Assembly: GCA_043228905.1 (NCBI GenBank)
Contig: JBHGNT010000001.1
Coordinates: forward strand, 16,306,001-16,370,000
Reading direction: 5' to 3'
Origin: Azolla caroliniana
Taxonomy: Eukaryota > Polypodiophyta
Length of the DNA: 64,000 nucleotides
Shown here one piece after another: positions 32,194-41,237 of this stretch. Every line of letters starts with the position of its first letter. The first letter of the stretch is position 1. The position numbers and the translations under genes are program-made. A model generated the notes under the pieces. The model was given only the letters and a program-made list of their open reading frames with translations, searched no databases and was not told where the DNA came from.

Positions 32194-32472
32194 TGTCGAA
32201 TACATGTGTATAATGGACGTATTCACACCATCCCGTTTTGGCCATTTATGTAATTAGCATAAAGGGTAGTTGCCCTAAGTCGGTCACTATATATAGTGAC
32301 CTTGTAACCTCTTTGTGAGGTTGGTTGTTGTATTGTTGCTTTATCAAATAAGAACTCTTTTGTGTCTCTCTCTCTCTCTCTCTGTGCAACGACCTACATT
32401 CTGTCATACACAGGGAATAAACAGGAATCGAGTGCTTCAAGATCTTCCGCACTGACGACATTGCTTCCAACA
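32194..32472 (+). repeat. Copia-6B 3' LTR
   Basis: The 279-bp repeat appears identical to the 5' copy and carries the palindrome at 32282-32301. Confidence 0.95.
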
Positions 32473-34002
32473 CTCCTGGTGCCTTCGGTAATCAGGGGAA
32501 TGGTCTCTGTCGTATTGCTCGTGTCGCCTGTTTGGCTCTCGATAACGGTCCGCTCGCTCATACCGGTCGTAGTTATCACGCCGATTCCCGTACCGGCCAT
32601 CATTCTCTTGCCTGTCTCCGTACAGGACATCTTGTGCCGGTGGGTACCGGTTCCCTCTTTGCCAACGATCGTCATCTTCGTCTCGGCTGCTCCTTGGCTC
32701 GATTCGTCGGACGGGTGGTGCTTGTCGATTTAACAGGTTGTACTCGCACCGGTCCGTTGTATGACTCTTGGATTGACAAATCACACACTGAGTGCGCATG
32801 GTGCACTCTACTGCCGAGTGTCCGGCATTCAAGCAGATTGTGCATTGAATTGCCTGCCGGAACCGGAGATCTTCCTCGGTGGGTAACGCCCGTTGTAGTG
32901 TTCCCAGCGTAAGCCATGAGCTTGTCTTTTCCATTTCTCTGACCCGGTCAATGACCTGGTCGATGGTGCATCCTCGAAAGTCGATTACCGTACACACCGT
33001 GCGTAACGGTTCCCGGAGTGCGTTTAAAAATATCGTCCGTAATTCCTCCTCCGGGGGTGCACGGGCAAGCTGGCTATGCATTCGTTGGAAACGGATGACG
33101 AATTGGGGAATGCTTTCCCCTGCCTCCTGTCGGATCGTATAAAACAGGCCCACCATAGTCGTCTGGTCGACTTCCTTGTGGAAAAAATGCAAGAATTTTG
33201 CTTTTAATTCCGCAAATGTTGTGATGGTCGCCGGGTCCTGCGACCGCCGCCATCGTGTCGCCGGTCCCTCCAATGTGACTCCGAATTCCGCTATCTTCGA
33301 GCGTTCTTCTTCCTCCGGTGTCATTCGCTGGGACGTGTGATTTGCTTCCCATGTCTGCTCGAAGTCATCCACATGTGCTTCCGCATCCGGATCATCGCGG
33401 TACTTTGAGTATTGGAACGGCATGTCGTCGTCCAGTATTAAGCCGCGGTTTAGTGGCGTTTGTTGATCTTTTTCCGGTTCTTTCTCCGGTTCCACTTCCG
33501 GTTCTTTTGCCGGTCCTTTTTCCGGCTCTTCTTCCGGTACCTTTGCCGGGAAGTTCGTTGGTGTTGGTGGCTTTGCGTCTTCCACTTCCGGTTCCGGATA
33601 GCCCTGGTTGAGCGGTTCCGGTTCTGGAGTCGGCACGGTATCCGACCCGTCGTCTTCCGGGCCGCCGGGGGTATCGTTGCTGCTCCGGTAGTTCGTGTGC
33701 ACGCTGTATCCCCCTTCGGAATCCGATTCGTAGGCTGAAAAGGCTTCTGCCTCGTTTTCTCCGCTTGCCAGCGCCTTCAGGAGTCGTTCGGTTTCCCGGA
33801 GACTACTTAGACTGCTTCCGTCGTCCTGGTCGCGAGTTTGCCGTAACCGGAGAGATTCCTCCGCGACTCTCCGGATCTCGTTGGAGAACGAACGATCCGA
33901 GCGAATTTCCTGCGCTGCTTGCTGGAAAGTCTCACGCCGTCTTTGCCGTTCGGCGATGCGTCGAGCTCGGTCTGTAACCAAGTCGTGCGTTGGTCTAGTC
34001 AT
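32473..34002 (-). CDS. Gypsy-1 gag
   Basis: The 510-codon N-terminal part of gag-pol starts at ATG 34002, about 50 bp inside the LTR end. It has an Arg-rich N-terminus, an acidic repeat-like linker with alternating Glu/Pro (EPEKEPEKD), the retrotransposon gag core (YRDDPDAEAHVDDFEQTW, WRRSQDPATITTFAELKAKF, GLFYTIRQEAGESIPQFVIRFQ) and two CCHC knuckles (CTICLNAGHSAVEC and CVICQSKSHTTDRC). An Arg/Asp/Tyr-rich tail follows. It runs in frame into the segment at 27036 but for the Copia-6B insertion. Confidence 0.9.
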
Positions 34003-34034
34003 CCATTACCGTCGTTCGCTGCGAGAAAGCAGGA

Positions 34035-34052
34035 ATCGTGGTCGCCAAAACT
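34035..34052 (-). promoter_or_regulatory. Probable Gypsy-1 primer-binding site
   Basis: TTTTGGCGACCACGATTCC follows the LTR end on the minus strand after a few bases. TGGCG at the start of a PBS is common in plant gypsy elements. The matching tRNA was not determined. Confidence 0.5.
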
Positions 34053-34053
34053 G

Positions 34054-34472
34054 TGTTATTCGCTTAGCCGGACAAGGCCTAACACAAGGTGTCACGGAGA
34101 CACTTCACCAAAGGGTGATTACGGCATAGGATTAAGATTCAACGATTACACCGACTTACGTAGGTTACACGATTAGATTGCTTGGTTAATTACACGCGTA
34201 AGATATAACAGTGATTACAGAACGGAAATCAAGACAGAAGTACAAACATCATAAGCTCTATTAATTATCCGCTGCTATTACAATGGGGTCCGGGCCTTTA
34301 AATAGGTTTCCGGCCCGTAGTACAAAACGGTGCCTCTCGCACCTATTCGGGATCCGTCCGGATCTGGAACGGCATACCGTTTCCAGTCCGTCCGTCCACA
34401 CTATCCTCATTTACAACCATATATAATTAATTCCTTCACTCCGTATTTTGGACTCCTTGCCGGCCGGTAACA
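34054..34472 (-). repeat. Gypsy-1 5' LTR
   Basis: On the minus strand the 419-bp LTR starts TGTTACCGGCCGG and ends CGAATAACA, giving TGTTA/TAACA ends. It holds CTATTTAAAGGCCC as a likely TATA box (about 34300). It is followed on the minus strand by TTTTGGCGACCACGATTCC, the probable primer-binding region. The perfect GAAGC flank lies at 34473. Confidence 0.85.
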
Positions 34473-36950
34473 GAAGCGCTTGAGGTCTTCACTCGATGGA
34501 TATTTGAAGTGGAGAACTGGTCGGGATATAGAGTGAAGACACTCCAATCTGACAACGGAGGTGAATACACCTCTAGAGCCTTCAAACAGTACCTGTCCGG
34601 AAAAGGGATCCGACACCAAAAGACCGTTCCCTACACACCCATGCAAAATGGAGTGGCAGAACGGATCAACAGGATGATCTAGGCGAGGGTGACGGCAATG
34701 CTCCAGCAAGCCGGACTGAAGTTGGAATTCTGGGCCGAGGCATTGCAGACGATAGTGTACGTAATAAATTTGTCGCCGTCAAGAGCAATCAGGCTCGAAG
34801 TGCCACAGGCACTATGGTCAGGCAAACAACCGACCTACAATAGGCTCTATATATTTGAATGTGAAGCCTATGCCTTCATCCCCAAGGACAAAAGGACGAA
34901 GTTGGCACCCCATGCAACAAAGTGCATATTCTCGGTTATGGAACCGATGGGGACTTCGGCTACCGGCTATGGGACCTTGAGAATTGGAAATTGATCCGGA
35001 GCAGTGACGTAGTCTTCAATGAAGACTCTTATCTTCTCTTAGCGGAACCAACAGAAAACAGTTGGTAAGAAGGTATTCTTCAAAAATGACAACACTATCT
35101 TAGAAGGACTGACCCAACGGGTCGAATCGAAGACTCGACAAATAGTTGAACTCCAATAAGCTGCCAATTTCCCTACCAACACCGAATTGGCAACAAGTCC
35201 TATCGTCGAACTCAAAGACAAAGCCTTCAAAGACACATCCGAATAAAAAAGGATCGATAAAGGCAAAGTCAACAAGAGACAAGTCAGAAAAGAGTCGCCA
35301 ACAACTACAGGGGAGTACAACCAGACACCGCTGAAATCCCAAACCGGGGTGGGATACCTAACAAGACTCCTGACACAATTGGTTCAACAAATACCTATCG
35401 TCAATCGGAACCAATCGAAGGATCCAAACCAGATATTACGGCACCTAGGAGATCTGGATGAGCTCGAAGGAAAATAGAGTTTTATCAACCGGGCCTCAAC
35501 TATGTCAACTACACGGATGCAGGCGAACCAAGCACATATGAAGAAGCTATGGCCGCACTGGACGCCGAAACATGGCTACAAGCCATGAAATCCGAAATGG
35601 ACTTGATTCATCAGAATCAGACATGGGAGAGGAAGCCGCTACCTTGCAAATGGGTTTTCCGATACAAGTATGTATCCGACTCAGAGAAACCCAAGTACAA
35701 AGCTCGACTTGTCACAAAAGATTCAAATAGGAATACGGGGTCGACTACGACGAGATATTGTCACAAGTAGTCAAGATGAGCACCCTCCGACTCCTACTAG
35801 GAGTCGTGGCGACAAAAGATCTAGAGCTCGAGCAGATGGACGTAAAGACGACATTCCTACACGGAGTTCTAGAAGAAGACATATAGATGTCTCAACCGGC
35901 AGGCTTCACAATGACGGGGGAGGACAGTCACCTCGTATGTCGACTAAAGAAAAGTCTATATGGCCTAAAACAAGCGCCGAGAATGTGGTACCAGAAGTTT
36001 GACTCCTACATACGGCATCTTGGATACAACAGAACAGACTCCGATCCATGCATGCATGTTCGGCAACTGGCCGACGAGTCAAGGATCTATCTGATCCTAT
36101 ACGTCGACGACATGTTGATTGCATGGAGCAATCAAGTAGAGATCGGTACGCCGAAGCGGAGCCTTCACGCAAAGTTCGTGATGAAGGAACTCGGACAAGC
36201 CCGACACAAATATTGGCATTTGGATAGAGCGAAATCGGACGACCAAAACTCTCTGACTCTCCCAGTCCGAATACATCCGGTAGGTGCTGAAGCGCTTCAA
36301 CATGGAGAATGCGAAGCCAACACCGACACCGCTTCCGATGTCGATTAGACTACCGGACAGAGACTCTCTTGCAACGGACAAGGAGAGAGAGCTTAATGGA
36401 AAGATATCCTACGCATCGGTAGTAAGAAGTATCATGTACACAATGGTGGCGACCCGACCCGACCTAGCCTATGTCGTTGGGGTGGTTAGCCGGTACATGT
36501 CAAACCAAAGAAAGAAGCATTGGGATGCTGTCAAGCATATCCTTAGGTATCTAAAAGGAACCACGGATGCACAGTTGACTTTCAGATTGACAACCTCAAC
36601 CGAAGTTGAAGGCTAGACCGATTCTGACTATGCCGGGAACACGGAGAATTGGAAATCGACATCAGGCTACATCTTCACCTATGGTGGCGGTGCGATATCA
36701 TGGAGGTCGAAACTTCAAAAGTGCATGGCTCTGTCTACCACAAAAGCTGAGTACATTGCAACATTGGAAGCAGCGAAGGAAGCGATCTAGCTGCACTGAT
36801 TGACTGCCAACTTCGGAACTGCAAACCGAAAGAACTGACCAATGCCAACCATCTATTGTGATTCACAGAGCGCAATACACCTTATCAAAAATCCAGTCTA
36901 TCATGCGAAGACGAAGCACATTGAGGTGTGGTATCATCATATCTGAGAGC
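34473..36950 (+). pseudogene. Copia-3 second half of integrase, RT and RNase H
   Basis: Copia-3 resumes with FTRWIFEVENWSG, the second integrase Asp in LQSDNGGEYTS and the Glu in PYTPMQNGVAERINR, followed by stops. The RT shows LDLIHQNQTW, PLPCKWVFRYKY, HLVCRLKKSLYGLKQAP and LILYVDDMLIAW (YVDD intact, about 36100). After a frameshift come RNase H parts (HILRYLKGTTDAQLTF, GYIFTYGGGAISW, TKAEYIATLEAAKEA, YCDSQSAIHLIKNP, HIEVWYHHI). At least six stops or shifts are present. It ends at the TCGT flank of the insertion at 36955. Confidence 0.85.
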
Positions 36951-37135
36951 TCGTTGTCGTGAAGTACGAAAGCTTCACATTAAAAATCTACAATAAGATA
37001 AATACGTAACTAAAATAACATTTGATAATGTTTTATATATAAAGATAATATTAACAACACATATGATAATATTAGATATATATGTAAAGAAAAATAATAT
37101 ATATATATATAGATAAATATATTATATTACACGAA

Positions 37136-37205
37136 CAAGAGAGGACTTGAACCAATAACCCCACCCTATGACTCTCAAATCTTACCATTTACTCTATACT
37201 AGTAA
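37136..37205 (-). repeat. tRNA-like segment A inside the LTR-like insertion
   Basis: The minus strand reads TAGAGTAAATGGTAAG (A-box-like), then GGTTCAAGTCC (a good B box) and CTCTC. The layout is like a tRNA-derived SINE head or a tRNA relic. There is no proof of transcription and the tRNA fold is imperfect. Confidence 0.5.
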
Positions 37206-37305
37206 TATACATAAAATAAAGCATACTTTATATATACTTTATATTAGATAAAGGATTTACTTCATGATATAAAAATATAGTTGTATGTTGTATTCAATAG
37301 TATTT

Positions 37306-37375
37306 TGAGACTCGAACCCACAACCTCATACACCAAAAGTCAACACACCTACCATTAGGCTACTCTTTAAGATTA
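37306..37375 (-). repeat. tRNA-like segment B inside the LTR-like insertion
   Basis: The minus strand reads GAGTAGCCTAATGGTAGG (A-box-like), then GGTTGTGGGTTCGAGTCTC (B box GGTTCGAGTC). The spacing of about 35-40 bp between the boxes is right for a tRNA-type internal promoter. Confidence 0.55.
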
Positions 37376-37444
37376 TATTTTCATGTTTATTGTTATTGTA
37401 GATATTATTTCATACATAAAAGCTCAAATGAGCGAGATTTTTAT

Positions 37445-37560
37445 CATGCATCACATGTAATGCATGAACGCCAAATGGTGATCATGCATCACATGCATTT
37501 CATGCACTACATGCATGACTTGTACCCTCCAATGCATCATATGCATGGGGGCACCTATTT
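37445..37560. promoter_or_regulatory. Cluster of CATGCA (RY-type) motifs before a TATA-like box
   Basis: CATGCATCACATG, CATGCATCACATGCAT, CATGCACTACATGCATG and CATCATATGCATGG occur in about 110 bp, followed by CTATTTAAATGG. CATGCATG is the RY element bound by B3-domain seed regulators in plants. Function here is inferred only. Confidence 0.45.
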
Positions 37561-38090
37561 AAATGGTGAAAGAGAAGATCAAAAGGGGATGGGTATGAGA
37601 TATCAATCAAATATATATTACATAAGAGATACCATAAAATAGAGAAAGAAAGGAAGAAGTCAAGAAAAAGGTGGAGCTCTAGCTTGGCGGTCGTGGTGGT
37701 CAACTCTCAACAAGAGGGAGGCGGTTCGAGCCTTATCTTCATCAAAATATTGAAGTGAAGATTGTAGAGGTCTACAATCAAGAAAGAGAAGAGTGATTAC
37801 CTTGCAAGACAAAGTTCGGAGGTTCAACGACATGCACAATTATTTTGTAACTCTTTCATGAAAATGATTATAGATTTCATACACTTTCTCATATATTATT
37901 TTATATCTTATCTTGTCTTATCTTAAATTCCTTAAAAATCCTATTTTTTCATATCTTATTGATCTCTATTCACTCCATCTCTACTCTTTCGTCTCTTCCA
38001 TCCATAATCCCAGTGATTCCTTCCTCACTTTCACGTTATCCTTTGTGTGTGCAACGCTACGCTTCTAGGCGAGCCACGTCACGACATCGT

Positions 38091-38258
38091 AAACGAAAAG
38101 AAACTTGAAGTCCAGAAGATCGACACTGAGGTGAACATCGTCGATTGCTCGACGAAGCCACTCCCAAGTCTATGCTTCGGAGCACTAAGGAGGAAAATGG
38201 GGCTACGACAAGCGATCGAGCAGAAGAAAGTTGAACAAGGAGCAGAAGGTAAGATCTG
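38091..38258 (+). pseudogene. Copia-3 RNase H C-terminal end
   Basis: The frame NEKKLEVQKIDTEVNIVDCSTK and RFGALRRKMGL-like FGALRRKMGLRQAIEQ ends the Copia-3 polyprotein at a stop near 38258. It directly continues the segment left of the 1,132-bp insertion. About 160 bp and a purine tract (TACGGGGGAG) follow before the 3' LTR. Confidence 0.75.
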
Positions 38259-38421
38259 ATCGGAACAATAACGACACATCCTATACATTTGCCAACTCGG
38301 TTGCATGTTGACCGACTTGTAACATATAAACTTAGATCAATTTTTTAATCTAGGCTTACGGGGGAGATAATCCCAAACACTTTGTACATGCAAGAAAGAG
38401 TAGTCCTTTTACGGGGGAGTT

Positions 38422-38698
38422 TGTTGGCATAAAAGGCCGACTCCTCCCAAATTGTATCCGTCCAAGTGTGAACTAGTTAATAAGTTAGGGCTTAGTATAT
38501 AAGCGAATACCTAACATGGCAATGAGTGATGACGAGAAGAGTGTTGTATCTCTGAGAGAGAACGAAGTAATAAGAAGCTTTCCATTAAAGCTCGATCTAC
38601 TGTCTAAGTCTCGATTCACTGTATTTTCTGTGTGTGTTGTTTTTTGTGCATAAGCGAACAGGTCCGCATACGTATACATATATATATATACATCAACA
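38422..38698 (+). repeat. Copia-3 3' LTR
   Basis: The 277-bp LTR starts TGTTGGCATAAAAGGCCGAC and ends ATACATCAACA. It is shorter than the 5' copy by a small deletion near the 3' end and has scattered substitutions. Confidence 0.88.
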
Positions 38699-40630
38699 CA
38701 AGTGAATGAAAAAAAACAAGAGTAGAAACAAAAACTATTTTGCAAATATTGTAAAGGAACTGATAATATTTAAAGAACTGTCCAAAATTGGCTGAAAAAG
38801 AGGCAAGACTGGTTGTTGCAGAAGTCTTTACACTGAAAACAAAGTTTGCAAATTTTGTGTAGAATGAAGAATGGGTATTTAGTACTGTTTGCAATTTTGA
38901 CCCATCTTCACTTCAACAATATATGTCTGTTGTAGAATCAAATGTTTGGTACTTCGACAATGGGGTAACCAAACATATTACCTCACAACACAATTTCTTC
39001 TCTTCATTGGACATGCCCCTACAGGGAATATTGTCACATGCATCAACAACTCATATTTTCCAGTTATGGGTGTTGGTAAGATCTTTTGACTATTGTTGAT
39101 GGTAGTTCTTTCACCTTGTCAGATGCTTTGTTTGTGCCAGGGATCAAGAAAAATCTGTTGTCAATTTTAGCAATAGCCAAGATTAGCTTGGTTGTAAATT
39201 TTGTTGATAACAGGTGTACAGTTCATGATATGTCCAATGGTGATGTTATTATTGCTTCTGGCGTTTTATGTCGTGGATTGTATAAGCTCATAAATTATGA
39301 AAGATCTATAAATGATTCAACATGTGCAATATAGGATTCTTAGGCTATTTTACATGCACGATTTGGTCATCTGAATTTCGCAAGTTTGCTTCGCCTATAG
39401 AAATGTAAAATGGTGTCTTCCTTGCCCAAACTTGAGGCACCTCGGAAACATGTTTGTGAAGGCTGTATTTTGGGCAAAATGTAATGTTCTTCCTTTCCAA
39501 AAGATGGTTTGGTTAAACCTGTACGCAGAATTTCAGCTTGTTCATAGTGATGTTTATTGTCCTATGTAGACTCATTCTCTTGGGAACTCTCTTTACTTCG
39601 TGACTTTCATTGATGACTTTTCTACGCATGCATGGGTATATCCATTAAAAGAAAAGTCCAAAGTGTTTCTGTGCTTCAAACAGTTTCTAGCTTTGGCTGA
39701 AAATCTGTCAGCACATAATATGGGCACCCTTCGTTCTGGTCGGGGAGGGGGGGAGTATATGTCTTCTGAGTTTAATGCATTTATGGAAGAACGTGGGATA
39801 AAACATTAGTGTACAATGTCGTACACACCTCAACAGAATGGAGTTGCTAAAAGAAAGAATAGGTCACTCATGGAAATGGCAAGGTGTATGGTCAAAAGTC
39901 AAGCTTTACCACATAGTTTCTAGCTTGAGGTTGTCATGTGTGCAACATATGTACTTAACAAGTGTCCCACTAAAGCAATGCACTCTATCACTTCATATGA
40001 CGCTTGACATATCCAAAAGCCATCTATTGCTCATCTACGTGTTTTTGGTTGTTTGGCATTTGCATTAGTCGCGAAACAACAACGCAAAAAATTGGATGGT
40101 AAAGCAGTGAAATGTATTTTTGTAAGATACAGTTCTGAAAGTAAAGGCTATTGTCTATATCATCCACAGTCTAAATGCATTCTAGTTAGCCACGATGTTG
40201 TTTTTGTGGAGGATGCAATTCAACGACTTCTTTCATGTACTAAGAAGACATGAGTTAGCTCCAAAGATGTGTATGCCACTTTGTTGCCTCTTTTTACAAG
40301 TGGACAGTTAAGTGTTGGTCCAGTTGAGGCACCTTCATAGCCTTTGGAAGCTACTCATAATGATGTAGATCATTCCATTTTTGATGCATATCATTCTATT
40401 TTCGATGCAGACTTACATGATGCACTTATTAATGAGAGGGCTGATATAAAGGAGGTCAAGATTGTGCCTAAATAGTTGCAGACTTTGCAAGATAGCAAAT
40501 TAGATTTTCCTTTGTCATACCGTACTCGTTCAAGTTCCAAGTTCTCATAGTGCTTCTTTTGCATCAGATTGTTATGGTATGGCTGCCTCTAGCCTTTGTG
40601 ATGAGAATGAGCCTGTTTCTTTTTATGAAG
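38699..40630 (+). pseudogene. Copia-2 second half: zinc-knuckle region, protease, integrase and linker
   Basis: After the CAAGT duplication the Copia-2 reading resumes. The protease site reads WYFDNGVTKHITS, with Asn replacing the usual Ser after the catalytic Asp. Then follow ALFVPGIKKNLLSILAIAKI (open in 39086-39334), GHLNFASLL, HVCEGCILGKM, VTFIDDFSTHAWVYPLKEKSK, EYMSSEFNAFMEERGIKH and KAVKCIFVRYSSESKGYCLYHP in several frames with many stops. The linker ENEPVSFYEV is cut at 40630 by the Copia-4 LTR. RT and RNase H are not present. Confidence 0.8.
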
Positions 40631-41083
40631 TGTTGAGAATGAACCTCAACCTAGTGCAATGTGTGAACACACCCTTTGAGGATCTATGAGCACTCAAAGG
40701 TCAACAGTCACACCACTACTCTCTACACATTAACTATGTGTCGTAGAATCATATTCAATGATACATAACTAATGAGTTCCATATTCCCCATGACTATGAT
40801 TCTTCATATTCCCCAGGAGACAGTAGTTGTTGTAGTGAGTTAACAAAAAGAGAGGGTGACCTTATATAAAGCACCCTTCTCCTACTTCATATAGCGTCGG
40901 TTGTGACTCCTTGTAATGCTACATTTTGTATTTGTTATTCTCCTTGTTAATATACACCTTCTTCTTGAGTACTTCATGTCCTCTTTTATCTATCTTGTGT
41001 TTTCTCTTCTCTCCTCTCTTTTCTCTTACACACATACACACACATCTCTTCTATTGCACAAGAATCATATCCGATTCTTTACA
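40631..41083 (+). repeat. Copia-4 5' LTR
   Basis: The 453-bp LTR runs from TGTTGAGAATGAACC to CGATTCTTTACA and contains the TATA-like CTTATATAAAGC (about 40860). The only copy in the window. Confidence 0.8.
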
Positions 41084-41237
41084 TGGTATTAGAGTGTTCT
41101 GGTAGCTTGATCTAGCCCATCCGCGTGTGTTGTGTCCTACGTCGACGTTCAAGAAGAACCGGCTCATCGCTATCGTAGTGCGACTACATAGCTCGTGTTC
41201 GAGAGACAAGGAAAAGAAGAAAGAAAGCTTCATCGAC

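Larger units (their letters stand above)
27042..32472 (+). mobile_element. Copia-6B: sister of Copia-6A with one early stop
   Basis: The 5,431-bp element has 279-bp LTRs (27042-27320 and 32194-32472) that look identical, a perfect CTCCT duplication (27037-27041 and 32473-32477), a PBS at 27323-27334 and an ACGGGGGAG purine tract. The interior is nearly identical to 6A over a central block, but the LTR and leader differ by substitutions and indels. It interrupts the Gypsy-1 gag-pol between gag and the third zinc knuckle. Confidence 0.96.
13689..34472 (-). mobile_element. Gypsy-1: Ty3/gypsy element with an accessory 3' gene, carrying two copia insertions
   Basis: The minus-strand element reads, right to left: 5' LTR (34054-34472), gag (34002-32473), PR-RT-RNase H (27036-24135), integrase (18667-17277), an A32 tract, an accessory gene (17065-14242) and the 3' LTR (14189 leftward into a gap). 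Both outer flanks carry GAAGC (13684-13688 and 34473-34477), interrupting the Copia-3 integrase. Copia-6A and 6B split pol and gag-pol. Removing them and one TSD copy each leaves B plus C = 4293 nt, a multiple of 3 and in frame with gag. The left border is abnormal (see the gap entry). No chromodomain is seen after the integrase. Confidence 0.9.
36955..38086. mobile_element. 1,132-bp LTR-like insertion in the Copia-3 RNase H
   Basis: The Copia-3 frame reads ELV before 36955 and NEKKLEV after 38090; the intervening 1,132 bp is an insertion flanked by TCGT on both sides (36951-36954 and 38087-38090). Its ends are TGTCGTGA and TCACGACA, perfect 8-bp inverted termini of the TG..CA kind, so it may be a solo LTR or a small non-autonomous LTR element. 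It holds two minus-strand tRNA-like segments, a cluster of CATGCA motifs and a TATA-like CTATTTAAATGG. A 4-bp duplication is short for copia or gypsy. It has no coding frame. Confidence 0.75.
11649..38698 (+). mobile_element. Copia-3: Ty1/copia element expanded to 27 kb by nested insertions
   Basis: LTRs at 11649-11940 (292 bp) and 38422-38698 (277 bp) start TGTTGGCATAAAAGG and end ACATCAACA. Both outer flanks carry CAAGT (11644-11648 and 38699-38703), a perfect 5-bp target duplication. A purine tract TACGGGGGAGTT precedes the 3' LTR. Internal gag, protease and half of integrase are at 11941-13688; the rest of integrase, RT and RNase H are at 34473-38258. Between them lies Gypsy-1, and a second insertion sits at 36955-38086. 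Stops and frameshifts are common. Confidence 0.93.
10242..40630 (+). mobile_element. Copia-2: decayed Ty1/copia element, split by Copia-3, 3' end missing
   Basis: The 5' LTR (10242-10495), a perfect PBS and a gag gene start the element. At 11648 it is interrupted by Copia-3, and the same reading resumes at 38699 after a perfect CAAGT target duplication. Protease and integrase remnants run to about 40250 and a linker to 40630, where the Copia-4 LTR begins. No RT, RNase H or 3' LTR of this element is found, so the right part was lost. The gag resembles that of Copia-7 (LDGTNYPxWxYMMxHVLVAK), so both belong to one lineage. Confidence 0.85.

Noticed and set aside
37136-37375. Functional tRNA genes
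   Set aside because: A- and B-box-like sequences are present but I could not fold a proper acceptor stem and anticodon arm; SINE or tRNA relic is more likely.
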